The translations under genes were made by a program, and so were the position numbers. Shown in pieces: positions 45,454 to 56,926 of a stretch of DNA of 64,000 nucleotides; position 1 is the stretch's first letter; each line of letters starts with the position of its first letter. Where the stretch lies: NCBI GenBank assembly GCA_002286715.1, contig NSJX01000033.1:268897-332896 (forward strand), given 5' to 3'. This DNA comes from Dentipellis sp. KUC8613. Taxonomy: Eukaryota; Basidiomycota; Agaricomycetes; Russulales; Hericiaceae. The notes beneath the pieces are model-generated. The model was not told the DNA's origin. It was given only the letters and a program-made list of their open reading frames with translations, and did not search any database.

Positions 45454-46710
45454 ACGGTGGTGAGAGGAGGAGGAGAACAAAGGACAGCCGTGTGGCTAAA
45501 GCATGTTGCTCCCGCTCCGGTCTGCCTGGTTCCAGATCCTGCACAGCCTCCCTCCGATTGTTCTATTCCGCTCCAATCCGACCTCCCCAATTCACTCCAA
45601 TCCGGTCCGTGCCCCGCCTTCGACCGCAGTCCTGTTCGCGAGCGAGCCCAGCTTGGGGCTTGTCCACCCGTCTTTGCGAATTCGATCCTTCCTTGCACCT
45701 CGAGAAATCCGGAATCAGGCCACTGGACAACGCGTGCTGGCGCAGGCGCTGGGTTGCAGATTGCGACTGGCTGCCCGGGCCTGATCAGTATGGATCGATA
45801 TCTCCGCGCGCGGCGACTATCGAATCGGCTGTCAGGTGTTTCATCTGCCAGCCAGGGCCAAGCGACGAGACGGGCGGAGAATGGCAGAACAGGCCTCTGC
45901 GGCGTGCTGGGTGGTCGGTGACGAACATGATGAATGTTGTTGTGTTCCGTTCAGGTATCAATTGCAAAGCAACGTGGACGATTGGGTAACATCGCCGAAT
46001 TGGACCCGCCGCACGAGGCTGCCAAGTGCCAACGCGGCGCAAGTCCTTGACACGCGCGAGCATCGCTTCACTCGGGCGCCAGCGCTGATATGACGACGTT
46101 CACCTGGAGCCAATCTGACAGTCGACTCGGCCAGATGTACTTATCGCTCTTCTCTTCGCGGGTCTTCTAGGATTCGAGTCTGGGCTGCATGAGCCTCGGC
46201 CACACCCGAGACCATCGACGTCTCAGAAACGCTCGTTCAATGACCGCATAAGTGCGTTCTTTATCTTCTACCCCACATTGATCACAGGAAAGTGTCGGTG
46301 CTTTTGCGGTTCGGTCTGGGCAGTGGCACGAGAAATATCAGGCTCCGGAACATACGCCACGGGTTCCGTCGTAGCGACATACCTTCACGACGGAGGTTGA
46401 CATACGCCCCGACGTAACAATGACAAGAATGTTAAGCCACCACCCAAGCATTAGCCATACTAAATCATACGCCCACCGGTGCAAAATCCTCTCTCACAAT
46501 GGACATTCAAGCACGATCGTGGCGACATACCTTCACGACGGAGCTTGACACACGCCCCAACGAGAAGAATGTTAGAGCTCCCATCCAAGCCTTAGCCATA
46601 CTAAATCATACGCCTACCGGTCCAAAATCTCCCTAACAACGGCCATCCAAGCACCGGTACCATGATCCGCCCCACCCAAACCCAGCAACGCCCCAACACC
46701 CTTCTACCCC
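45454..46710. other. intergenic, phosphatase to permease
   Basis: No gene was recognised; it contains the duplicated segment at 46368-46653. Confidence 0.5.
46368..46653. repeat. tandem duplication of a segment of about 140 bp
   Basis: Two direct copies, about 46368-46513 and 46515-46653. Both begin with GCGACATACCTTCACGACGG and share TTAGCCATACTAAATCATAC. They differ by substitutions and small indels, so the duplication is not fresh. The function is unknown; it lies just past the permease stop codon. Confidence 0.75.
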
Positions 46711-49207
46711 TCACTCCATCTTCTCCGACGCCTTCACACTCGCCACCTCTCCCGCATCCTCACTCGGCTCCACCAGCGTCCGCACCGGGCCCCTAAACCT
46801 CCTCCTCCCCCACAGCGCCCACGCGAGCCCCACGAGCACGAATATCCCGCCGACCGCGACGACCGCGTAGTTCATGTTCTGCGGCGTGACCGGCCGCGCG
46901 GTGGGCAGGACGAAGAGGACGCAGATGAAGATCGTGAACTGCGGTAGGTCAGATCAGGTATGGTCATCCTCGGTGTCGTGTGCGGGCACGTACGAGCGCG
47001 CTGGCGACGTTGAGCGGCCAGGACCACCGGCCGAGCGTGAACGGGCCGTGTTCGCGGAGTCTGCGATCCTCTATCGTGAGCACATGCACGTGGGCAGCGG
47101 TATGGTGTTTGGGACGTACGATGCAGGCCAGAACACGCGGATGAGGATCGGCTGCAGGTAGCTCAGCATGACCGAAATCGCCGCGGACGACAATATCGCA
47201 TTGAACTATCCCCGCCACGGACGAATGATCAGCATCTGCACCTCTTGCACCCCCCCCCCCCCCAAACCAACAGACGCAAACCACACGCACCGCAATCGCA
47301 CTCCCGATGTACGCACACGAAATCGCACACCCAACGCCCACGGACACCCACACGCCCCAATACGGCGCCTGCCACCGATTCAGCCTCATAAACCTTTCCT
47401 TCCCGGGTATCGCGTCGTCCCGCGCGAGCGCATACAGCAGGCGCGAGCTCGCCGTGAACGCCGTCACGGCCGCCATAAACTGCGCAATCGCGACCACCGC
47501 GAGACACACCATCGCCAGCCTCCTCCCAGCCGCATCGAGGAACAATTGCGCAATGGGCAGCGCGAGCGCCGTCGCGTGTACCGCTGCGATGGACTGCACC
47601 GCGAAGAGCAGCGCGAGCATGTACGCGAGGCCGAGCGCCCAGGAGCCCGCGATGCTGCCGACGATGGCCAAAGGTGCGAGCAGGGAGGCGCGCCGCGCCT
47701 CTTCGGCGACTTGCGCGGCGGTCTCGCAGCCCTCGAGCGTGTAGACGGCTTGCAGGAACCCGAGGAGGACGACGAAGCCGCGCGAGCCCCAGCCGGTGAA
47801 GCTGGGTGTTGGCGTCGGTCAGCGTACGCAATACGCCTCGTCCTCCTTCAATAAACACGATGTTGGTGCGCTTACTTTTCGTAGTCGGTGAACACGAAAC
47901 TCGCCGTATTCTGCACCACACACCACCACACCACACACCACGCACCACGCACAAAATCAGCCACTAAACCAAAGCCTCCTGCACGCGCATACCAGACACT
48001 GACCTTCACCGGCGCCTTGACCAGCAGCGTGACCACGAGCACGAGCGTGCCGCCGAGCGTCCACCACATGTTGAACGCGCTCATGTGCCCGACGGCGCGC
48101 GTCCCGACGCTGTTGAGCGCGCCCGAGAGCACGTTCACGCCCCACGCGATCGCGGCCGTCTCGACGCGCGTGAGCGTGCGGCCCGAGCCGACCTCGGCGA
48201 GGGACGCGATGTAGAGCGCGACGCTGCGTACGTGTTCGGTGTCGTGTCGTACGTTCAGAATTGTTAGACAAGGGAGAGGAGAGGAGAGGAGAGGGGGGGA
48301 GGGAAGGCGCACCTCAAATTCCCCGACGTCCCCGTGAACGCCATCGCAATCGCGTATATCCACCCCGTGCAGACTACCCAGCACGCACGCACGATCAATC
48401 AGCCTCGCACCCCTATTTCCCAGCTCTCGAATTATTAGAGGCGGACGTACATCCGAGCACGGGCATGTCCGGCTTCATCTTGCACACCCAGAAGTAGAGG
48501 CCGCCCATGGTTGGGCTGTGTGGGGTTAGCGTGGGGGGTGGGGAGGGAAGGGAGTGATTGGGGAGAGGGGGAAGAGGAGATGGGCTTACTAGGCGCTGCA
48601 GATCTCTGCGAGGCAGAGCGCGATGAGCAGCATGAAGAGGCTGCATATCTGCCATTCGCGCATATTCAGCTCAGCTCTCTCTCTTTCTGTCTTTCATCCG
48701 ACACTCGACCCCACGCGCCACTTGGCAACACGCAACACGCAACACTCGACCCCACGCGCCACCCAGCCAATCGTACACGCGCACAAAAAAAAGGAAATAT
48801 CGGACAGACGAAAAGAAATAGCGCACAAAGGACACGAACTAGCGCACGCAGAGAGAACAAGACAAGGAGACAGGGCGAAAAGCACGCACATTCCACCCCC
48901 AAAACAGCCCCAGCGGCCCGCCCGAGAACAGGCCCGTCTGGAACGCGCTGCTCATGCCCGTCAGGATGCCGATCGCGCAGAACGAGATGCCCAGCACGCC
49001 GAAGAGCGACATCTCGCGCCGGAACGTGGGCGCGTAGCCGAGCGCGTGCAGCCGCGCGTCTGACTCTTCGTCGGCCTCGTCTTTGCCGTGGTTGGCGTTG
49101 TGGTTGGCGTTGGTGTTGGTGTTGGGATGGGATTCGGGGTCTGCGGACGCGGGTAGAGGTGTGATGGAGAGACGGGTGAACGGGGGCTTCTCGAGGAGGG
49201 ACGCCAT
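46711..49207 (-). CDS. GABA/amino-acid permease (APC superfamily, Uga4-like)
   Basis: Ten exons: 49207-48890, 48648-48590, 48515-48451, 48373-48313, 48223-48004, 47910-47876, 47801-47291, 47205-47120, 47060-46994 and 46938-46711, giving 549 aa, normal for the family. It has about 12 hydrophobic segments. Typical motifs are FGVLGISF with GGPLGLFWGW near the start, AYPTMGGLYFW, and DYENFTGWGSRGF with LEGCETAAQVAEE. GPFTLGRWSWP comes late. The family imports GABA, polyamines, choline or amino acids at the plasma or vacuolar membrane; the substrate cannot be told. The TTG upstream of 49207 is excluded. A poly-C run (about 47251-47264) lies inside intron 7. Confidence 0.92.
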
Positions 49208-49958
49208 GGCTGCAGGTTGCAACTCGGAGGGGCGGGAGAAGCTGGAGTCGATGTCGCGGCGTTCTGAGGCTTCTTGAGCTTCCGGAATCGCAGCGCGGCG
49301 GGGATGAGACCCCGCGTCTTAAAGGCGCGCACGCGCAGCCTGAGGGCATCGAAGCGAAGCATAGGCACCTGCGTCCTGCGCGCGCGTGATTCAGACGGGT
49401 GCCGCTGATAGTGATAACGCTTTCTTCGAATTCTCTGCGTTCGTGATGGTGTTGATGTTGCGCTTATCTGCCGGCCCCATGACCCGCGTGGCCATGAAGC
49501 TCGAAGCTTGCAGGCGCCCAGGACCCAGGACCAGCCGTTCGAGGAGCTAGGTCTGGAGATATCAGTATTCTGTTTGTGCCAAGACGTACTTGTGCATGAT
49601 ATCGTGAGATGTGCGCATATATTGGTGTGTGGATGGTGATTAATGATTTGTAGAAGACAGCTTCCAGGTCGGTGTCTCGATCGTACATATATGCGCTTGG
49701 TGGTGTGGTAATTCTAGGGGCGGGCCATCCGACTGTAGCGGTCAGTGCTGCTGCGTCCATTCTCTAAACCATGAACCCAGAAAAAATGAGCACTCACCGC
49801 AATATCGAACACCGCTCAGGCACCTCCGTCCAATGCAAAGCATTCCCACAAGAGCACGAAGAACGCAGACGCACCGGAATCCAAACGTCATATAACGCGA
49901 AAACCAATACATACACATCCACCCACTCACTCACTCACTCACTCACTCACCACTCACT
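49208..49958. other. intergenic between permease and GPI11
   Basis: The permease promoter and the GPI11 3' flank. A CACT/ACTC tetranucleotide run covers about 49920-49953. No gene was supported. Confidence 0.5.
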
Positions 49959-51240
49959 CTACGCCCCAACCCCCTTCACCGCACCAGCCTTCACCCCCTT
50001 CTTCCCCTTCGCCTTCTTCTTCATCTTCCTCCCGCCCCTCGCACCCGCTTCGCCCTGCCCATCGTCCTCCCAATCCGCATCGTCGCCCTCCAGGCCCGTC
50101 TCCGCGAGCCACACGACCGCGCTCGTCGCGAGCGCCGCAAGGCCGCCGACGACGTGCCCGAGCACGGCGCCGTAGGCGGGGGTGAGCGGGTACGCCTGCG
50201 CGAACACGGATCGCTCGTTGAGTAGGCGAGAAAGAGAGAATTGCGCGCGCGACGACGACGACGACGTACCTGCCACGGCCGGTCCCAGTCGAGCCCGATC
50301 GGGACGACGCCCGCCCATGCGCCGAGGAAGGCGCCGATGTACGGGTAGACGAGTGCGCGCTCGGAGGGATTGCGCGGGCTGTTTCGATTCGTTTCGTTCG
50401 GCGGGAGTCAGTCAGCTTAGATATCTCATTGCGCGGGAGGAGAAGAGCACGCACGAGAGCTCGGCGAAGAGCCGCACCCAGGTGTTGTCGAGCACGAGCG
50501 ACTCTTTGTGTTCGCGCTTGATGAGCGGGAGCGGGAGCGGGGCGAGCGAGGGGAGGCCGAGGGCGTAGGCGGGCGCGAAGAAGACGAGGATGGAGAGCAG
50601 GAGCGAGAGCAGGAAGGAGTGGGCGAGGTGGCTGGAAGGCGGTCAATATCAATATGTCTGCGCTCCGTTGACTGTTGGATGGAGGGAAATACGCACGTCG
50701 TCAAAGGCGCCCCGAAGAGCGTGACTACTACGTGGATCGCGAGTGCCGCGTAGAGCGTGAACAGCCACGCATTGTACAGGTCCTTCAGCCCGGTGGCCAA
50801 TTCAGCGACGATGCGCGAGAGAGAAAGAAAGAAAGAAAGAAAGAGAGAAAGAGAAAAAGAGAGAAAGAAAGAACACGCACCTTTCCCTTGCCCTCCCGCG
50901 CCATCTTCGCCTCGACGCCCTTCCCGCCCATCGTGCCCTCGCGCACCCACATGCGCATCCATCCCGCCCACCAGCCAACCGCGCCCGCCGCGCCGAGCAC
51001 GGCCCACGCGAGCGTGAGCAGCGGCTGCGCGGTGATCGGGTCGAGGAACGCGTACTGCGGCTTGTCGAGCCCGCGCGCGAGCGGGGGTGCTGGGGGGAGG
51101 AAGGGGAGCAGTCCGCTGGTGGTGGGCAGGAGAAGGAGCGAGGCGGGCAGGATGAGCGTGTGGATGAGGAGGAGCGGGGGGTATTGCAGCGGGATGGTGT
51201 GCAGGGCGGGCGCGGAGACGGTCGAGGTGGTGGTCGCCAT
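49959..51240 (-). CDS. GPI11: GPI ethanolamine-phosphate transferase stabilising subunit (PIG-F)
   Basis: Five exons: 51240-50881, 50782-50697, 50631-50455, 50378-50270 and 50195-49959, giving 322 aa. Multi-pass ER membrane protein. The conserved FGAPLT segment at an exon end and the block FLGAW, GLDWDRPWQ and YPLTPAYGAVLG are characteristic of PIG-F/Gpi11. This protein stabilises the enzymes that add ethanolamine phosphate to the second and third mannoses of the GPI anchor. The Lys-rich C-terminus is a likely cytosolic tail. Intron 1 contains a long GAAA-type polypurine run (pyrimidine on the coding strand) just before a distant AAG acceptor, so that acceptor is a little uncertain. Confidence 0.9.
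50811..50875. repeat. GAAA-type microsatellite in GPI11 intron 1
   Basis: An interrupted GAAAGAAA/GAGAAA tract. On the coding strand it forms an extended polypyrimidine tract in the intron. Confidence 0.8.
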
Positions 51241-52293
51241 GGTGGACCTTTTTTGGTGGTGGGGACGAAGGTGGATTAGAGAATGTAAAGAAATGTGGGT
51301 TCTAGTACTAGTGTAGCATTCGAATGGTTGGTTGCAGGTGGAGGAGGCAATGTCCGAGTTATTCCGCTGACTTTGGCCGCAGCGCGTGTGCCCGGGGCGG
51401 CGGGTTGCGGCGGGCGACGACTTGTCATCTACCATCGCGGTAGCAAGCTCGTCTTTTCTCCTGATACACGACATGGTCCTGACCCTTTTCTCTCTTCATG
51501 GGTCGTTTGAGAATTGTTCAATTTCTGGGATTTTACCAACTATATGTTCGGGTGAGACTTACATTATCAATGCCTCCCGTTGAGCAAGTACCAGGCGGTT
51601 GGACAAGGATCGACGAGTCTAGCATCGCACTACCAGCTGCAGTAAGCATCTTTGTATGTTTCATCGTTCCTGACGACTTGTATCAGGATCTGCCCGTATT
51701 GGCTTCAACCAAGTCGCAGATCCGCTGCGACCTCTCCGCCCTCGACATTAAAGCTCGAGCTCATGGTCGTCACACCGGTAAGGATCACTCTCTTCCATTG
51801 TATCTGAACGAATCATCTAGGGGTTTCTTCATCAAATCGTCTGCGACTCCCAGCTAGATCGTAAATGCAGAATGTTGCAGAACTCGGCTGCATTGTCAAC
51901 GAAAGTCCGCATGTACGCGTAAGGACCGACATTTCCTGCCACTGCCGAATAATATTAACGCCATAGTCTCGAAGCTATCACTACATTGGCATCGCTTGCA
52001 GGACATGCAGGCTTCCCGCACAGCACGTATGCAAATCCACAGCGAGACTGCGCAGCCATCCCTGCTCCTGGATGCATATGCTTCTAGCCAGGCTCATACT
52101 GGCGTCTTCCCCCGCGGAAGCATTCATCCAAGGACCACCTGATACCCACAGCCAGCAGCCGTGTCATTTTCCTACTTATCTCTGGGCGCAAGCTGTCCTC
52201 GGATCCAGGCGCCGACGCACACCGCACACCGTAGTCGTGGCTTCTACCTAGGACAACTGATCCAGCCCGATAACACACTCCCTTCCTCCCTCT

Positions 52294-52358
<65 letters not shown>

Positions 52359-52424
52359 TCTCTTCCCTCTCTTTCCCTCTCTCACTGCAGTTCCTCTGCG
52401 AACCAACTCGAAGATCGAGAGACA
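51241..52424. other. intergenic between GPI11 and gene G
   Basis: Divergent promoters. A 119-codon frame at 51498-51857 has no recognisable domain and was not called. Contains the hexamer repeat at 52293-52357. Confidence 0.45.
52293..52357. repeat. hexanucleotide CCCTCA tandem repeat
   Basis: About ten near-perfect copies of CCCTCA just 70 nt upstream of the gene G start codon, probably in its 5' leader or core promoter. It is not the telomeric CCCTAA unit. Confidence 0.9.
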
Positions 52425-54600
52425 ATGGCATCGCATGCGGCGTTCGCGCTCGACATCGGCAGCCAGCTCGCGTCCGTGGTGCCGCTCAACGGGCTCGGAC
52501 TCCAGGGACTCTTCGACATCGCGAAGCAGATCGTCGAGCTGCTCGAGGTGCGCCTTGTTCCTCTCCTCTCCTCTCCTCCCCTCCCCTCTCCTCCCATCGT
52601 GTTCCTTCCGGCCGGTTGCGACTCGGATGCCAATTGCTCACTTGCATCGGCACGTGCAGAAAGTCAAAGCAGACAAGACCGCATGCGCCGTGCTCGCGAA
52701 GAAGGCCGCGGAGCTCGTCGTGCACGTTACGACGGTCGCAGACGCGCGGCGCCGTGGCGGCGCCGCATCGGCGGGGATGCAGGCGAACGTGACGAGTCTG
52801 AAGACGTGAGTCTGTCGTCCTCAGGCTTCCGCCACCACCCATCGTCTGCCGACTCAAGATCGATGTTGAGGGGGACGATATTGATAATCACACGTCGCAC
52901 AGCACACTCCAGGATATCGAGCACAAACTGCAGACGATCGTGCAGAGCAAGACGCTCAAGCGCATCCTGCACCGCGCGCGCAACGCAGACACGCTCAAAG
53001 AGTGCACAGCCGCGCTCGACGACGCATGGCGCAAATTCGACGTGTGTCCGCGTTCGCTTCTACGTTCTTGACGGCAAACTGACACATGCGCTGATGGTGT
53101 GTATGGTATTGGGGACGCGCAGACGACGGCGCTGCTGCTGATCCAGCAGACGCAGGACGAAATCATGGCGCGGCAGGACTACGACGAGACGGTACGTTTG
53201 CACGTGCGGTTTTATTCAGGAGCATGGTGCTGATGCACGCCGGCGCGCTGCAGCACCGCCTCTTCCGCCTGTGCGACATCCGCGTGCGCAAGTTCCTCGG
53301 CCCGTCTGCAACAAACAGCATCCTCGAGGAGGAGATCGGCGAGCTGTGCACGATGGGTGCGCTCGTGAAGGTGTGCAAGCTGCGGCCGGGCGCGGATTTG
53401 GCGGTGAGTCTTGCTTGGGACTCGGATTGAGAGAGACTGATGGCCGGATTGGATTGGGTGTAGGCATTTTGGAGGCATCTGCAGAGGGTGAAAAATGTGA
53501 GGTCAGTATTTTGTGATGTACTGTAGCTATGTCATGATCATCCATTGCTTATAATTAATGATGCCGGGTTTTTACTACAGGCATCCTCAGTTCCCCCATC
53601 TCCTAGGGTACAGCACCCATTCCTCCAAGATCCCCTTCTATGTCTCTGCACCTCGTATGTCATATCAACATACTATGCCCATGCATGAAAATGCCAGCTG
53701 AAGCTTGATGGTATGATGTCTCCATAGTGACAGCTGGCCCTTTCATGAGATACCTGGAGGATTCATACCGGTCTATCAAGAGTATACCATTCAGCCAGGA
53801 AGATGAACCTTCTGGTCTGGCAGCAGACCTGCAGTTCAAGCTGACTGTGTTCAAATTGGTGTGTGGCACCTCCCTTGCAGTTGTGTTCCTCTGCCTCTTT
53901 GTGCTGATGCCATTTTTTTTTTCTTCAAGGTGGATCAGATTGAGGTGAGGGTCTGCCAGTGTGGCTTGTAGATCTTGAGCTAATGGGCAAATGGATCACA
54001 CAGAGTGTCCTGCATTTTCTGTTCTGCTCTAAAGGCAAGGGGAAGGTCCCTTACAGCCTTGTCTTGGAGGTATGTTCTTCTGGCTGCCTTGCATTGGCAG
54101 ATTTACTTCAAACCTGTCTGACTGTGCTTTCTGGCCAGCTCTTACATGCAGCATCAACCACCTCCTTCCACCATGACCATTCTTCCATCATCATGCAACC
54201 AGAATGCATCAGCACAGACTTTGTACCTGAAGGTGGGTCTCCCTCACATCCTCTCATCTCATCATGTTCTGGGCTGAGCAGCTAAAATTGACATGTGGCA
54301 GAACATGGTTCTCAAGATAGCCATGGTGTCAATGAAGAAGATGAAGAGCCTGGGCTCCTGTGGCTCACACACTGGGACTGCATGACATGCAGCAGGAACA
54401 CCCAGGCCAACAATACTAATGAGGTCCTCCAGGACTGGGAGCACAGCCACAGCATAGGGTCTATCTATTTCACACTGTTCTCTATGATTTTCTTTGATAT
54501 TTCTGCTCTGGACACTCATCAGGGATCATTGTCTGTGTTGGGCTCTTTGCCTGGCTTTACAAGACTTGGTCTTGAGGATGAGGATGGTGATGATTACTGA
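52425..54600 (+). CDS. gene G: MLKL/HeLo-like four-helix-bundle protein with divergent C-terminus
   Basis: Twelve exons: 52425-52547, 52660-52805, 52903-53041, 53123-53191, 53254-53403, 53464-53501, 53581-53654, 53728-53858, 53930-53944, 54004-54069, 54139-54232 and 54302-54600, giving about 447 aa. Exons 1, 3, 4, 6 and 7 have the same lengths (123, 139, 69, 38, 74) and phases as in gene E. Residues 1-160 are the helical bundle (KRILHRARNADTLKEC, DDAWRKFD). After HRLFRLCDIR and FWRHLQRVK comes the RHPQFPHLLGYS block, start of a degenerate kinase-like region. From exon 8 on the sequence differs from E and ends with an acidic EDEDGDDY. Exons 1-5 are CpG-rich; exons 6-12 are CpG-depleted. Exons 9-11 are small and the least certain. 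Confidence 0.68.
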
Positions 54601-54720
54601 TTGGGCATGTATCTTGTATCTTGGACTCTGTTCTGCTCTCTTCCTTATTATGTTTTGTAGTATCTCACAATTATGACACATTTATGCATTCTGTAATTAT
54701 AATATCCAGAGAATTCATTG
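53464..54720. other. CpG-depleted block over the 3' part of gene G
   Basis: Only about three CpGs are visible in 1.25 kb (53565, 53654, 53769). CpG-rich DNA lies immediately upstream (exons 1-5) and returns just before the tRNA at 54783. The switch occurs at intron 5/exon 6, the same homologous position as in gene E. Confidence 0.8.
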
Positions 54721-54782
54721 TACACCGTGGCCCGAGTACCACGTGGGTGCATGTGCAGCATAATGCAGAAAAAGAAAAAGAA

Positions 54783-54870
54783 GACCCCACCGTGATTTGA
54801 ACACGGGACCCTGCGATGGATGGGATTGCATTGCTGCAATCGCATGCTCTAACCACTGAGCTATGGAGTC
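54783..54870 (-). tRNA. tRNA-Cys(GCA) with a 16-nt intron
   Basis: On the minus strand the 88-nt sequence folds as a full cloverleaf. The acceptor stem is GACTCCA with TGGGGTC, the D arm is GCTC...GAGC, the anticodon stem is TGCGA with TCGCA, and the T arm is CCGTG TTCAAAT CACGG. The 23-nt anticodon loop leaves a canonical 7-nt loop (T-T-GCA-G-A) once a 16-nt intron after position 37 is removed; the anticodon is then GCA (Cys). The T-loop TTCAAAT is standard. CCA is not encoded, as normal in eukaryotes. Confidence 0.88.
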
Positions 54871-55152
54871 ATGTCTGTAACGTATTCGAGTCTGGATATA
54901 TCCCCCTGCTGCACGATGTCGACATTCTCGCTGGCGAGTGTGTTACTGGGACCTCGACGCCCGCCGTATATGTACACGATCGCGATGCTGCTACAACGCA
55001 AGCAAGCGCAACGTGACACTCGAGCACCCAACGCATGATACTCGTACACCCGCCAAAGATAGATAGCAAATTATAAAAATACAGTACCGATACACACCAT
55101 CACATACAGCATCCCCGGGCCCATCGCGCGCGCACCATATACCACCCTCCAG

Positions 55153-56638
55153 CTACCGCCGCACATCAACCCCAACAGCCCTCACCCCGTCCTCCTCCTC
55201 CTCCTCATACTCATCAAGCGCCAACTCCGGCACCTCCCCATCCTCATCATACCCGTACCCGTACCCGCACTCCTCATCCCCAAACTCATCGTCCCCAAAC
55301 TCACTCTCATCGTCCAACACACACGCCTGCACGGCCCCGACAAGCCCCTCCCCGCCGCCCTCGACTTCCTTCACCCACTTCACCTCCGCCGCTTGCATCC
55401 CGTCGTCCCACTCCCACTCGTCCGTCTCGTCGCCTTCGCCTTCTACCGCCGGGTCGAATGCGTGCTCGAGGTACGGGTATCTATCAACGCATGTCAGGAT
55501 GGCTGTGAAGAGGATGGATAGAGGGAGGGAAGAAGCGAGGAGACGGGACGCACGTATGGTCGCCGAGGACGCCGCGGTGCCGGCCTGCGCGGAGCGCATC
55601 AACGTAGGCGGGCGCGGTGGTGCGCAGTGTGCGATAGTGCGCCGCTGCGACGCTCGCTTCGGCGCGGCCGCGGGGGAGTCTGTGTGCCCGTATCAGTATT
55701 AGCACGTGCATGAGCGCGGGGGAGAAGATTCAGAGACGGGGAAACGAGGCTTCGGGGTGGGGGAGTGAGACTCGAAAGGAAGAGAAGAGGAGGAAGAGGA
55801 GGAGGAGGAGGAGGAGGAAGAGGAGAGGAGGAGAAGGAGGATATCAGACCAGAGGAACAGCACTTACATATCCGCCAGCACGCGATTCACATCCAGCAGC
55901 GTGCACCCGTCCGGATTGCGCACGCTCGCGACGACGACCGCGCGCGGGCCCTCGCCGCGCACGGGCGGGCGCACGAACGCGAGCGCGCGGACGGGCGGGC
56001 GCGTCGCGAGCGCGCACGCCGCGGGCGCGTGCGCGGCGAGCGGGGCGTACAGGTGCCGCGTGCAGTCCGGGTACGTCGGCAGGAGCGTGCTGAGCACCGC
56101 GCCGCGGTCCGGCGTGCGCGCGGGCGCGGAGAAGTGCAGGTAGAAGTAGAGCGGGTGCAGGTCCTGCGTTGGGGGTGGAGCCGAAGTGGGGGACGTCGGG
56201 GCGTGGGCGTGGGGGAGTTCGGCTGCGGGGGAAGGGTGGGGGTAAGTAGGTGGAGGAGGGTGAGTTGTGGGGTGATCGGGTGGGGTAAGGAAAGGACGTA
56301 CTGGACCAGACGCATGCGTCGCGGCACGAGCGGATCTCGCACACGCGGCGGTGCGCGACGACGCGGCGCGCGATGTCCTTCCAGCTGGGCACGGGCGCGT
56401 CGCGCGCACGCACGAGCGGGCGGCCGAGCCCCGCGCGCGCGCACGCGGCGCGCCAGAAGCGGTGCTCCGCGGCGGGCGAGGGGAAGGCGTAGAGCGCGGC
56501 GAGCGCGCGGGCGGTCTGCGCGAGCGCGAGGTGCGCGGCGAGCGCGGGGAGCGGGTCCGTGCCGGGCGCGGGCGGGAGGGCGAGGGTGTCGCGGACGGCG
56601 AGGAGGACGTCGGCGGGGAGGGCGAGGAGGGAGAGCAT
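55153..56638 (-). CDS. F-box-like protein with acidic C-terminus
   Basis: Four exons: 56638-56302, 56222-55868, 55679-55554 and 55480-55153, giving 381 aa. The N-terminus MLSLLALPADVLLAVRD, then a run of short helices ending FWRAAC and WKDIARRVV, fits an F-box-type domain (LPxxVLLxI core). CEIRSC follows. The middle region is Ala/Arg/Pro-rich at very high GC. The last 90 residues are strongly acidic with Glu/Asp runs and a GYGYGYDED segment. A likely SCF adaptor or a fungal proteophosphoglycan-like protein; the target is unknown. Intron 2 (188 nt) contains long GGA-type repeats. Divergent from bL28m. Confidence 0.7.
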
Positions 56639-56926
56639 GGCGGGGATGAGTGGGATCTTGAGCGAGTGCGGCTGGACGGGGTTATTATAGGATGCGGCGG
56701 GACGGGGGACAGCATGTTTGTGGGATCAGAGGCGGACGCAGGCGCAGGCCCAGCGGCGAAAGCCCCGGGCGTTCCTCGGACCTGCCCTCCCGTGACCCCC
56801 TTTCCCACCCGCACCCAGGGGCCGCACCTGCCTATTCCGGCGCCGCGTCCGGCCGCTGCACGATTCTTCGTCTCGCCGCCGCGCCGCCGACACTGACGAG
56901 ACGAGACGACCCACCCCCGCCACGCC

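Noticed and set aside
51498..51857. 119-codon plus-strand frame
   Set aside because: No domain, no start context, and it lies in the divergent promoter region of GPI11 and gene G.
52293..52357. Interstitial telomere repeat
   Set aside because: The unit is CCCTCA, not CCCTAA, and it sits in a gene leader.
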